Origin: Pyrobaculum sp. 3827-6
GTDB lineage: Archaea; Thermoproteota; Thermoprotei; Thermoproteales; Thermoproteaceae
Reading direction: 5' to 3'
Assembly: GCF_025641885.1 (NCBI RefSeq)
Contig: NZ_JAOTQN010000001.1
Location: 868,001 to 932,000, forward strand
Length of the DNA: 64,000 bases
Part shown: in pieces, positions 34,626 through 42,903 of the stretch
How positions within the stretch are numbered: the first letter of the stretch is position 1
How the letters are laid out: the number at the start of each line of letters is the position of its first letter
The notes under the pieces: generated by a model
What the model saw: only the letters and a program-made list of their open reading frames with translations
Told to the model about the DNA's origin: nothing
Database searches by the model: none
Translations under genes and position numbers: made by a program

Positions 34626-35753
34626 ATGAGGTGGCTGGCTTTGCTCATTCTGTTTGCCGCCCTTGCCGCGGCCGCCATGGTTAAGTTTCCAGAGGACTTC
34701 AGCCAAGCGCGGGTGGGTAATGTGCTGGCGCTTTACGCCCCGCAGGAGGTCTGTCCGGTAATTGAGGTGCGAGAGGTGCATTCAGAAATGGGCAAAATGT
34801 TGGCAAATCTCCTCGGCATTACGCCAAACTTCACGAACCCTAAGGCCGCGTATTACATAGCGGCTACTCTGAGAGCCGCGGCCGAGGCCGCTGGGGGCAG
34901 GGTGTATATGGTGGGCGTATTAAGCTACTCGCCCCCCGCTGGCTTTGTCGCCGCCTCGCCGCTTAACGTAACTGAATTCGCCCGCCAGGTGGGAGGCGTA
35001 AAGGCGGTTGTGATAGTGTTGCCCTGGAACATCACGGAGTTAGACGCGAGGGTTGAAGTCAAGCTTCTTAGAGAACTTGAAAAACACCCAGAGTGGAAAA
35101 AGGCGTATGAGTATATGCAAAAGGCTATGTTTGAAAAGGCCAGGGCTTTTAGGAGCTGGCTTATGGGCAACGACTCTGCCCTAGGCGCTATGGATCTTAA
35201 AAGAATACGCGAAGGCGTGCGTAGCCTCCGTGGGGAGCTCGACAACGAGACGTTGCGCCTAGCCGTGAGGAGGCTGGTGGAGACTACGTTGGGGAAGCCT
35301 CTAGAAAAGGCTTCTGACAAAGAGCTGGCTGATGTGCTTCCGTATTTTGTATGGGCGCCGGTGTTAATGCCTGAGTCGGCCGCGGCTAGAGATGCGTACT
35401 TCGGAATTCCCGCCGTCCGCTTCGCCGCTATTAAAGGCTCGAATATGTCTATAGACGGCGTGCGGGAGGCGTTGCTAAACGCAGTTAAGATACTCAACTG
35501 CACGCCCTCTGTGATATACGTCGGCGAGATGGACCTCCCCCTCTTTACCCACGATGTGCTGATGTACGCCGACAATGTGTTGATGAACGCCGACCTGCCA
35601 GATAGGCGGGGGGAGCAGGACGCCGCGCCGGCTAACAACATGAACACCACATGGCTTCCCATAGCCATAACTGTAGCCGCCGCTGTAATCTTGATGATAA
35701 TAAAGAGGGCAACACCTGGCTCGGTTGGAGAGCCGCACAGCGCCGCCGCTTGA
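34626..35753 (+). CDS. Membrane-anchored surface protein of the R4 unit
   Basis: 375 residues: signal segment LALLILFAALAAAAMV, a long helical extracellular part with sequons (NFT, NVT, NIT, NDS, NET, NMS), then C-terminal helix PIAITVAAAVILMII and a short tail. It has an early Cys (EVCPVIEV) and a late Cys (NCTPSVIYVGEMD), as in the partner proteins at 27879, 36830 and 39298. Sequence similarity to them is otherwise low. Expressed probably from R4 through the decayed first gene. Confidence 0.7.
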   Translation: MRWLALLILFAALAAAAMVKFPEDFSQARVGNVLALYAPQEVCPVIEVREVHSEMGKMLANLLGITPNFTNPKAAYYIAATLRAAAEAAGGRVYMVGVLSYSPPAGFVAASPLNVTEFARQVGGVKAVVIVLPWNITELDARVEVKLLRELEKHPEWKKAYEYMQKAMFEKARAFRSWLMGNDSALGAMDLKRIREGVRSLRGELDNETLRLAVRRLVETTLGKPLEKASDKELADVLPYFVWAPVLMPESAAARDAYFGIPAVRFAAIKGSNMSIDGVREALLNAVKILNCTPSVIYVGEMDLPLFTHDVLMYADNVLMNADLPDRRGEQDAAPANNMNTTWLPIAITVAAAVILMIIKRATPGSVGEPHSAAA

Positions 35754-35844
35754 CGCGCACCCCCACTATGTCATATAACTAAATTTCTTTTTTCAATTCT
35801 ACCGACAGCCGCAGTTTACGAAATTCAAGAGGGCTCGGCGAGAA

Positions 35845-35966
35845 TCGCGTAGGCGCTTAACGGCGGCCCCGCCATTTTCAAATATCTGAAACCAGGTCCT
35901 TAAGCCTTCGGGCGCCGCCGGCGAGTTTCTGCAGACGACGCACCCGGCGTTCGAAATGTACATCGC
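35845..35966 (+). repeat. 122-nt direct repeat, upstream of R5
   Basis: Nearly identical to 39089-39210: both begin TCGCGTAGGCGCTTAACGGC and end ACATCGC, with only about six to eight scattered differences. Each copy lies 12-13 nt before an R box of class B. No frame is conserved; it looks regulatory or a remnant of unit duplication. Confidence 0.85.
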
Positions 35967-35978
35967 GCCCTCCGCAGT

Positions 35979-36054
35979 ATTTACGTTGTACCTCCGCCGT
36001 TATGCGTAGACTTTGAGTAGATAAGTCTTATATATTCCGGCACGGCGGCGTTTC
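35979..36054 (+). promoter_or_regulatory. R-box promoter copy R5 (class B)
   Basis: TTTACGTTGTACCTCC, CGCCGTTATG, class B middle CGTAGACTTTGAGTAGATAAG, TATA box CTTATATAT (36027-36035), CCGGCACGGCGGCG, ending at GTG 36055. Confidence 0.8.
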
Positions 36055-36843
36055 GTGAAGATTCAAGAGGTCCTGAAAATAGCGGCGTTGACCGCCGTTG
36101 TGCTGGCCGTGTTTGTGGCATATGCCGGACTTACAGATAGGGTTGATCCCATATATCCTGGTGTAGAGATCGAATCCAACAAGATCAATGCACTCTGGCC
36201 GGGGGCGTACTGCTCCGCCGGCGTTCCCGTACAGTACAGCGAGTCGGGAGGATCGCTGGGCTTTTTAATTGCTAGCCACTGCACTGATCCCGGCGATTGG
36301 CAAAAGCTAGTATTTCAACCCTATTACGTAGGGGGTGGCGATAACAACTACGCCGGCTATACTGTGGATTGGGGAACCAATGACGCATACCACGAGCCAG
36401 ATCGTTCCAAGCCCGACGCCGCCGTGTGGTGGGTTGTGAACAGGGGAGTTAGCTATTATGTCCCCACGGGGTTATGTGGTTGGAGGCAGAGCTGGGCGCC
36501 GGTCATAGAGGTAATCCCGGACGCGCAGCTGGCTTACAGCTACGGGGCATGGAAGATTGGATATGTGACTTCGTGCACCGGTTCCGACTACGCGCAACTA
36601 ATACCTGACGATAGGTACTCTGGTAGAGTCTACGCCGTCGATTATAATATAATGTCCGCTCAAGACCATGACAGCGGTGGCATAGTCTTCAGAGCTGGAT
36701 GTAAGGGCTCGCTGTGCGGTGTAAGGGCAATTGGTATTGTAATAGGCGCGATACCTCCGGGCGGTCCATACTACTATGTTTTAGTGCAGTCTGCTGACTA
36801 CGCAATCAAGTACTATGGCGTGTATCCCTATGTGGCTCAGTAG
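36055..36843 (+). CDS. Exported trypsin-fold (S1/PA clan) serine protease
   Basis: 262 residues: anchor or signal LKIAALTAVVLAVFVAYA, then a chymotrypsin-like domain. The triad is readable: His75 in GFLIASHCTD, Asp121 in KPDAAVWWV, Ser207 in DHDSGGIVF. Cys53 and Cys76 flank the His as the conserved His-loop disulfide of the family does; C141, C174, C216 and C221 could form others. Extracellular proteases of this fold are uncommon in archaea, where subtilisins dominate. The GTG start is set by the R5 TATA box. The partner gene starts inside its end. Confidence 0.85.
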   Translation: MKIQEVLKIAALTAVVLAVFVAYAGLTDRVDPIYPGVEIESNKINALWPGAYCSAGVPVQYSESGGSLGFLIASHCTDPGDWQKLVFQPYYVGGGDNNYAGYTVDWGTNDAYHEPDRSKPDAAVWWVVNRGVSYYVPTGLCGWRQSWAPVIEVIPDAQLAYSYGAWKIGYVTSCTGSDYAQLIPDDRYSGRVYAVDYNIMSAQDHDSGGIVFRAGCKGSLCGVRAIGIVIGAIPPGGPYYYVLVQSADYAIKYYGVYPYVAQ

Positions 36844-37909
36844 GTTCGCCCTCGTTCTTCTGGCGTCGCTGGCGCTAGCCGCCTCCAGCGCGTCGCTTGT
36901 TGAGAGACACGGCTCTGTGGTAGTGGTAAACCTAACAGCGCTGACGGACGTCCTGAGGCCTGCCCACGTGTTTGACCTGGGCAGATGCTCGGCGTATGTC
37001 TACGTGGCGAGGAGTTTCAACGACACGACCCCCATGCTGTCGCTCCCAAGGATGGAGAAGCCTCCGCCGCCCCCATCACACAGCTTTGAAGAACTTGTGG
37101 ACGCCGTCTTACCTCTCGTAGGTCCAGAGGTGGAGGTGGGGGTCAGCATCTACGGGGCATCGAACGCAGGTAAGGGAGCATATCAAGTATCTAAGGTCGT
37201 GAAAGTGGCCGCCGGCAACTACACAGAGCTAGAGGCTGCTGTAAGCAGGGCGCTAGGGTTGAAAGTCTACAGAGATCCGTCCAGGGGGCTTAGGGAAAAT
37301 GGGACCGCGCAAGGTGGCCGACGGGAGGTCGCCGTAATAGACTTCGTTGTTAAGAAGACGGAGAAGGTCCAAGTCTGGATAGAACGCGGCGCCCCCCTAA
37401 TCATAACAACCACAAGCTTCGCCGAGGCTGAGAAAATAATCAAAGCTGTTAAGGAGAGGCTAGGCGACTTCTCGGCCTACGTGACGGTAGGCCCATACTG
37501 GGTGGATGACGGCGAGGAGGCTGAGAGGCTTAGAAACGCCGCGATGCAACTAGAAAGGGAGATGGGGACCGTGAGAGAAACAGAGAGGGGAGTCCAGGGC
37601 ATTATCCACATCTTTTCACTATCCCACGCAGGCCCCCGGGTATTCGTCTTCCCGTACCCCAACGACACGAGGCCGCCAGATGAAAAGACGGCGGAAAAAA
37701 TAGCGAGGCGCTTCGTCGAGCTCTCCGGATACTGCAAATCGCCGCTGATACTTGAATTCTGGCCTAAAACCGGATACGACAAATTCACACAGCCCCGCGA
37801 TGCGCCGCCTCTATGGGTAGTCGCCTTGTTGATAGCGCTGGCATCACCAGCGGCTATTTATCTCCACAGGAGGAGGCATAAAGGTAGCAGAGATGCTATG
37901 GCGGCTTGA
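36830..37909 (+). CDS. Membrane-anchored partner of the R5 protease
   Basis: 359 residues from ATG 36830 (an in-frame ATG at 36815 is also possible): signal peptide MWLSRFALVLLASLALAASSA, ectodomain with CSAYVYVARSFNDTTPM, YVTVGPYWVDD, and CKSPLILEFWPKTGYD, then C-terminal helix PLWVVALLIALASPAAIYL and a basic tail. It overlaps the protease by 14 nt, so the two are made together. Close paralogue of 39298-40362 (shared ARSFND-TPML, GTxRxxERGV, PPDEKTA). It could localise, inhibit or be cut by the protease; no evidence selects one. Confidence 0.75.
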   Translation: MWLSRFALVLLASLALAASSASLVERHGSVVVVNLTALTDVLRPAHVFDLGRCSAYVYVARSFNDTTPMLSLPRMEKPPPPPSHSFEELVDAVLPLVGPEVEVGVSIYGASNAGKGAYQVSKVVKVAAGNYTELEAAVSRALGLKVYRDPSRGLRENGTAQGGRREVAVIDFVVKKTEKVQVWIERGAPLIITTTSFAEAEKIIKAVKERLGDFSAYVTVGPYWVDDGEEAERLRNAAMQLEREMGTVRETERGVQGIIHIFSLSHAGPRVFVFPYPNDTRPPDEKTAEKIARRFVELSGYCKSPLILEFWPKTGYDKFTQPRDAPPLWVVALLIALASPAAIYLHRRRHKGSRDAMAA

Positions 37910-38084
37910 ATATTCTCCGTAGATCCTACTAAGCACACCTTTTTTCTATTACTACTCCTCTTACTTCTTATCGCTTCGTTTGTACTGATCTTCGTACCGC
38001 CTTATATCTTAGACGCCGCCTTGCTTTACATAGCTAATTTGTGATTGTGGCTGTCCCCGTGTTTTAACGATAGGGACGAGGAGG

Positions 38085-38735
38085 TTGACGCCATTAATTA
38101 TCTCTCTCATAGGTTTCTTTTTGCTTTGGCTCTTCTACAACTATGCCGCTGTTATATCTTTCCGGAGTGAGCTTATGATTCGTCTAGGCGTCGCCAAGCC
38201 GCCCCCTCCGTGCCCAGCCGGCGAGGTGGCCAACGCCTCAGGCTACGTATACGGGCCTTGCTAATACGACGGCCCCCTTGAGCCAAGCCAGCCGACTTGC
38301 GACGCGGGCCTCCGCATACTATATCACAGCTTGCAGAAATGCGTGGCGAGCGACGGGAGGTACGCAGCATTTCTCGTCTTGTTCGGCCACGCGCCGCATC
38401 CTCCGCCGCCGGGGCCCCAACCGGCAGTAGTGCCTCTCGAACACCTAGCCTTGTTTGTCGACTTGAAGAACGGCGACGCCGCGGCTCTGCGCCTTGCACA
38501 CACTAGGGCGCTGGAGGAACTTCACCGTTTCGTGGTCTTCGGCGACTCGGGGGTGTACATAAGGGGCGTGGCTGGCGGCGGCACCAGCGGAGTTCTAGTC
38601 AGTAACACGCTGGTTGTGTCAAAGACCTTCTACGCCATACGAGTCAAGCTCGACCCGGCCAGGCTGAAAACGCCTCAGCGCCTGGAGTACGTAAGCGGCA
38701 CCTTTGTAAGAGTCCCCCAAGCCGAAAGCCGATGA
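38085..38735 (+). pseudogene. Membrane-anchored protein gene with an in-frame stop
   Basis: A single frame from about TTG 38085 encodes a hydrophobic segment (PLIISLIGFLFLLWLFYNYAAV), then PPPPCPAGEVANASGYVYGPC, a TAA at 38262, and continues in the same frame as YDGPLEPSQPTCDAGLRILYHSL...LFVDLKNGDAAALRLAHTRALEEL to the stop at 38735. Coding character continues across the TAA, so a nonsense mutation is the simplest reading. No R box precedes it. The family is unknown. Confidence 0.6.
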
Positions 38736-39088
38736 TGCACTGAGCCCGCGGCGCCGCTTCTCAGCGTAGCCTCACAGCCGGCAGGGACCTGGCGCGCCCA
38801 GCGCCGCACCCCACGGACAGGTTTCGGCAAAAGCGTTACGTACAGGGCGGCTAATGTGAGAATACGTCAAAGGAGCCACGTGTCACGCCTAATATCTACC
38901 GGCCCTTGTCTAGCCGCAGTTTACCAAATTCATAGGGGCTCGGCGTTGAGTATAACCTCCGGCTCGGGGTTTAGGTAAGATCCAGCTCACCCTAACATGG
39001 AGAGACGCGGCAACTCTCCGGCGAAAGCAATGGCTAGGAACACTTGCCCCCGTGCCCGCGGCCGCCGCCTCAGCCTAGGCGGATGGAG
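38736..39088. other. Gene-free stretch before the second 122-nt repeat
   Basis: No gene seen. At 38912-38945 a segment (GCCGCAGTTTACCAAATTCA and following CTCGGCG) repeats 35810-35840 upstream of R5, and GAGAGACGCGGCAACTCTCC near 39000 resembles 29080-29100 before R2. These are shared pieces of the R-unit upstream regions. Confidence 0.4.
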
Positions 39089-39210
39089 TCGCGTAGGCGC
39101 TTAACGGCGGCCCCGCCATTTTCAAATATCTGAAACCAGTTTCTTAAACCCTCGGGCGCCGCCGGCGAGTTTCTGCAGACGACGCACCCGGCGTTCGAGA
39201 TGCACATCGC
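39089..39210 (+). repeat. 122-nt direct repeat, upstream of R6
   Basis: Second copy of 35845-35966, same length and orientation, ending 12 nt before R6. Together with the R box the conserved block reaches over 200 bp, consistent with duplication of a whole promoter region. Confidence 0.85.
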
Positions 39211-39221
39211 TCACTCCGTTT

Positions 39222-39297
39222 TTTTACGTTGTACCTCCGCCGCTATCCGCAGACTATGAGTACATAAGGGATATATGTCCCGGCACAGCTGTGTTCT
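39222..39297 (+). promoter_or_regulatory. R-box promoter copy R6 (class B)
   Basis: TTTTTACGTTGTACCTCC, CGCCGCTATC, class B-like middle CGCAGACTATGAGTACATAAG, TATA box GATATATG (39269-39276), CCCGGCACAGC, ending at ATG 39298. The last ten bases before the ATG differ from the other copies. Confidence 0.75.
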
Positions 39298-40362
39298 ATG
39301 GAGTCTCATCAAGTCTTGAAAATGACGGCTTTAGCCGCCGTTGTGCTTTCCGCGGTTGCGCTGGGCTCCGTGTGGTATCAGGTGGACAACTACACCGTGT
39401 TCAACTTGACGGGGTTGATAGATCACTTCAAGCCCACCTACGTCTTCAAGCTGGGCAACTGCGACGCCTACGTCTACGTTGCTAGGTCTTTTAACGACTC
39501 CACTCCGATGCTTGCCTACGGTAGGCTCCAGCTTCCGCCCCCGAAGCTGGCCGCGGATGTCGATTTCAACAAGCTCCTTGACGCCCTCCTTAAGTTGCCA
39601 GGTGGCGACTTGGAAATAGAGGTGGTGATTTACGACATCGTCGCCTCGGATCGCCTGCGTGTGGCCGTAAGCGCGTCTAACCGCACGGAGCTGGTTAGGA
39701 AAGTCGGCGAGAGGCTGGGAGTGGCTGTGTACGAGAGGGTTGAGGAGGCGAAGGAGAGGCTGAAGGAGGCGGCTGGGCGCGGGGAGAGCGCAAAGGTGGC
39801 TTTTATAACCTCGGCGACGAGGAGGACGGGGGATGTGCTGGTGGCGGTGTATAGAGATGGGCCCTCCGTGAGGATCTGGACGACGAATTTAACCGAGGCG
39901 CTTAAGGCACTGCGGCAGATGGAAGGGGAGGTTGGGAAAGGGATACCCGCATACATAACGGTGGGCTCCTACTGGAATAGCGAGCAGATTGAAGAGACTT
40001 TCCGCAACGCCGCAATGCGCTGGGAGGAGGAGATGGGCACCCGCAGGAGGGTTGAAAGAGGAGTTGAGGGGCTAGTTCACATCTTCGAGCTATCCCGCCC
40101 CCTAGGCCCCGTGTACCTCGTGTTCCCATATGTCAACGGCACACCGCCTGATGAGAAGACGGCCAAGAGGCTTCTGGAGAGGTACGTGGAGCTAACCGGC
40201 TTCTGCCCGCAACCGCTAATCGCAGAATTTTGGCCAAAAACCGGGATGGACCTCCTCATCGGCGGGCCCAGCTACACAGCCGCGGCCACCATAGCCGCCA
40301 CCGCAATAGGCGCCGCGGCGGTCGCCTCGGCGGCGTTAAAGCTGAGGAGAAGAAGGCGATAA
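39298..40362 (+). CDS. Membrane-anchored partner-type surface protein
   Basis: 354 residues. Unlike its paralogue at 36830, it is fused directly to an R-box head: MESHQVLKMTALAAVVLSAVALGS, the same head style as the R5 protease. The ectodomain carries CDAYVYVARSFNDSTPM, YITVGSYWNSE, RVERGVEGLVHIFELSRPLGP, CPQPLIAEFWPKTGMD, followed by helix AATIAATAIGAAAVASAAL and an RRRRR tail. Identity to 36830-37909 is clear over the full length. So the partner can stand alone behind its own R box. Function unknown. Confidence 0.75.
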   Translation: MESHQVLKMTALAAVVLSAVALGSVWYQVDNYTVFNLTGLIDHFKPTYVFKLGNCDAYVYVARSFNDSTPMLAYGRLQLPPPKLAADVDFNKLLDALLKLPGGDLEIEVVIYDIVASDRLRVAVSASNRTELVRKVGERLGVAVYERVEEAKERLKEAAGRGESAKVAFITSATRRTGDVLVAVYRDGPSVRIWTTNLTEALKALRQMEGEVGKGIPAYITVGSYWNSEQIEETFRNAAMRWEEEMGTRRRVERGVEGLVHIFELSRPLGPVYLVFPYVNGTPPDEKTAKRLLERYVELTGFCPQPLIAEFWPKTGMDLLIGGPSYTAAATIAATAIGAAAVASAALKLRRRRR

Positions 40363-40913
40363 ATTCAACGGCATTCTTTCCACAGTTGTTTGCGTCTCCC
40401 AACCAGCGCCCCCCTTTTAACGGCTTCAGTAGATAGGCGAGGTCTATACAGCACGCCAGGTAGGTAGGCGGCAGACACGGTATGCAACACGACACTGCCG
40501 TCGGGGGAGGTCTGGAGGATAATAGCGTTGCGGTGTCTGGACGCCCAGGCGGCTTAGAGAGGGGTAAAGCCCTGTCGGGGGAGGTACGTGGACCGGGTCT
40601 GATATCTCCGAGAGTCTTACTAACATAGCGAGCCCTCTAAGTCCGCCAAGGCGGTGAGGACGTCGGCCCTAGGCGTAGAGGATATTAGGAGACGTGCAAC
40701 GGGGGATAATCCCCGAGAGGCGCCAGGTGATAAAACTGTCATAACTTGCGAAGCGACGCTGACGGTAGGCGGCGGAAGACTTATGAAATAATGGCCGGGG
40801 GAGGCCCGCTTTGTAATACGCTTGCTTGGGGGGATGTCCGCCACGAGTCTGTATCATGTAAAACTCGCTCTACCTGTCCGTTGCTGCGCCAGTCGCGCAA
40901 TTTCCTCAGCTGT
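40363..40913. other. Gene-free stretch of about 550 bases before R7
   Basis: Only short frames on both strands; no recognisable gene, RNA or repeat. Composition is mixed with several direct GGGGGAGG words at about 40500, 40575 and 40795, which may hint at decayed sequence. Confidence 0.35.
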
Positions 40914-40989
40914 GGTTTACGTTGTATCTCCGCCGCTATGTGCGAATCAGGAGTATGCAAAGCCTATAAACCCCGGCACAGCGGCGGGC
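40914..40989 (+). promoter_or_regulatory. R-box promoter copy R7 (class A)
   Basis: TTTACGTTGTATCTCC, left arm CGCCGCTATG (40931-40940), GCGAATCAGGAGTATGCAAAG, TATA box CCTATAAAC (40963-40971), right arm CACAGCGGCG (40977-40986), ATG 40990. Arms match 9/10 and are separated by 36 nt. Confidence 0.85.
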
Positions 40990-41712
40990 ATGGCTCAGAA
41001 ACTCCAAATGGTTAAGCTGGCGGTGCTCGCCGCGTTGGCGGCCGCGGCGGTGGCCGCGGCTCTGAGCGCCGGCGCGTTTAAAGTGACGTTCACATATGAG
41101 AACGGTGTTGTGAAGATGGTAGATCCCCAGGGCGGTGTGCACACAGCGGCGCTGAACCTGAAGGAGGGGGTTAAGAAGGTTGAGATAAGGCTGTTGCCAA
41201 ACGGCTCCGCCGTGGTGCTAGAGGGTGGGAGGCCCATTGCTATAATTAAGGAAATAGTCATGAGAGGGGGCGAGGCTAGGCGTGTTGAATTCAAGCTGTT
41301 GCCCAACGGCACACTTCTGGTAATAGACGGCGGCAAGGTCTGGTCTAAGGGTAGAATTGAGGGGAAAGGCGGGGGAGAAGGCGCCAGCCAGGCCGGTGAG
41401 AAGCCGAGCCCGGCCATAATAAAATCGCCACAGCCTATCTCCGGCTCGCTACCCCCCGGCACTGGAGATAGCTACGGGCCTTACACCGGGCTTATCAACA
41501 TAGAGTTCAGCGTCTCGTGGAGCCCCACGGGCTATCTCTGCCTCGGGTATGTAGATTTGAAAACGGGAAGCGGACCCGGCATATGTAGCTACGGCCAGAG
41601 AGCCTCCGCCTCCTTCTCTCTAGATCCGTCTCAAAATATCATAGCTGTGGTGTACAACCCCAACTCTTATTCAATAACTTATTCGGGCACGCTGACGCTA
41701 TACTACCAATAA
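40990..41712 (+). CDS. Exported surface protein, first gene of the R7 operon
   Basis: 240 residues: head MAQKLQMVK, anchor LAVLAALAAAAVAAALSAGAF, two short beta repeats (KKVEIRLLPNGSAVVLEGG and RRVEFKLLPNGTLLVIDGG), a Gly/Glu/Pro linker around 125-155, and a C-terminal beta domain with two Cys (YLCLGY, GICSYG). The repeated VEx(K/R)LLPNG motif suggests an internal duplication. No family recognised. The stop overlaps the next start (TAATG), so it is coupled to the membrane protein. Confidence 0.72.
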   Translation: MAQKLQMVKLAVLAALAAAAVAAALSAGAFKVTFTYENGVVKMVDPQGGVHTAALNLKEGVKKVEIRLLPNGSAVVLEGGRPIAIIKEIVMRGGEARRVEFKLLPNGTLLVIDGGKVWSKGRIEGKGGGEGASQAGEKPSPAIIKSPQPISGSLPPGTGDSYGPYTGLINIEFSVSWSPTGYLCLGYVDLKTGSGPGICSYGQRASASFSLDPSQNIIAVVYNPNSYSITYSGTLTLYYQ

Positions 41713-42461
41713 TGCCTCTCCAAACACCCTCTTTTTTCTCAATTGTGTCTCGATTTGTCTTTCTGTTTAAAATGATATTAAGCAGAGCCCCTCTCCGCTC
41801 TATGTCTCTGCTTTTCCGTCTGTGCAGGTGGGCTCCTCCCCTCCTCTACCTAACCCTGGTTCACGTGTGGCTGTTGCCGGTCCTGTTCCTCCTCTATGTT
41901 GGAGGGGCCGTGGGGGGCTTTGTCTTTCCGGCCACGGCGGCCTCGGCGGTGGCCGCCGCGGTTGTCGGCCTTCTCCCTGGGGGGAGGGGGGCCGGGGGGC
42001 TGGATCTGCTGGAGCTGTTCCACAGACGCGGGGGTGTCTGCGCCGTAGCTCCTGTTTTGTACGTCGCGTCATACGCGGCGCTTGCATTTGTCGCAACCAC
42101 CTCGCTGTATCTGTACACAACCCCCCTGGTGGTGGTTGAGGTAGCTCCTGCGTCCGCCGCGGCCGGCGTGGGGGGACTTGGCAACCACACCGCGGCTCCC
42201 GTCGGCAACGTAACCGAGGTGGTGTTCCACGTAAGGGGCGTGGGGGGCGTCGCCCCGGGAGGGAAGTTTATAGTAGTTGTGAAGGGGGATGTGTTCGGGG
42301 GGTCGGCAGGCTGGGTTTTGTACACGGCTCTGTGGGCCGCTTCCTTCTACAGCGCCTTGGCTGTGGCGTTGGTCCTGGCGTGGAGGCTTGTGGTGCGATC
42401 CGCCGAGTTGGCGAGGAGGGCCGAGGTGTTTTATGAAAAGGCGAGGGAGATTCTATCCTGA
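41712..42461 (+). CDS. Polytopic membrane protein of the R7 operon
   Basis: 249 residues. Two N-terminal helices (LLYLTLVHVWLLPVLFLLYV, ATAASAVAAAVVGLL), a third around VLYVASYAALAFVATTSLYLY, an external loop of about 80 residues with two sequons (NHT, NVT), and a last helix FYSALAVALVLAWRLV followed by a cytoplasmic amphipathic tail SAELARRAEVFYEKAREIL. It lies between an exported protein and a DNA-binding protein, the order expected of a transmembrane signalling module. No family recognised. Confidence 0.7.
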   Translation: MPLQTPSFFSIVSRFVFLFKMILSRAPLRSMSLLFRLCRWAPPLLYLTLVHVWLLPVLFLLYVGGAVGGFVFPATAASAVAAAVVGLLPGGRGAGGLDLLELFHRRGGVCAVAPVLYVASYAALAFVATTSLYLYTTPLVVVEVAPASAAAGVGGLGNHTAAPVGNVTEVVFHVRGVGGVAPGGKFIVVVKGDVFGGSAGWVLYTALWAASFYSALAVALVLAWRLVVRSAELARRAEVFYEKAREILS

Positions 42462-42708
42462 CCTCTACGTCTTGACGAAAATCCTGCTCCTCCTCGCCGA
42501 TGGACACAGCAGGAGAGAGGCGGCGTTGCTGTCCGGGTTGAGCTACAGCCGCTTTCAGCAATACGTGGAGTATCTAAAAGAGAGGGGGTTCGTAACGGGC
42601 GACGAGGAGCTGAGGCTGACACCCAGGGGCGTAGAGGCGGCGGCGAGGCTCGCCGAGCTGATAAAGGAGCTGACAGGAGAAGAGCCGAGAAGCCTCAAGA
42701 GGAGGTAG
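42433..42708 (+). CDS. Winged-helix transcription regulator of the R7 operon
   Basis: 91 residues: RFYPDLYVLTKILLLLADGHSRREAALLSGLSYSRFQQYVEYLKERGFVTGDEELRLTPRGVEAAARLAELI. Helix-turn-helix around HSRREAALLSGLSYSRFQQYVEYL and wing with the RLTPRG turn match archaeal HTH_45-like winged helices. The ATG is 29 nt inside the membrane-protein gene, so both are produced together. It is the only evident transcription factor in the island, making it the leading candidate to bind R boxes; that is inference. Confidence 0.8.
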   Translation: MKRRGRFYPDLYVLTKILLLLADGHSRREAALLSGLSYSRFQQYVEYLKERGFVTGDEELRLTPRGVEAAARLAELIKELTGEEPRSLKRR

Positions 42709-42903
42709 CCCGGGCCCCCGACACAACCTCAGAGACGTAGGGAAGTCTCAACTCCGCGCCTCCGTCGGTCGACGCAGGCACGGCTCCGTACGCGTAGATG
42801 TGCCTGGCGGGGCGTTGGGCGTCCAGCGCACGGACGTGTAGAGCGGGTGGCTTGCCGCGGCGCCTCCACCCGCCATCTAGATCGACCGCCCCTCTATGCG
42901 GCG

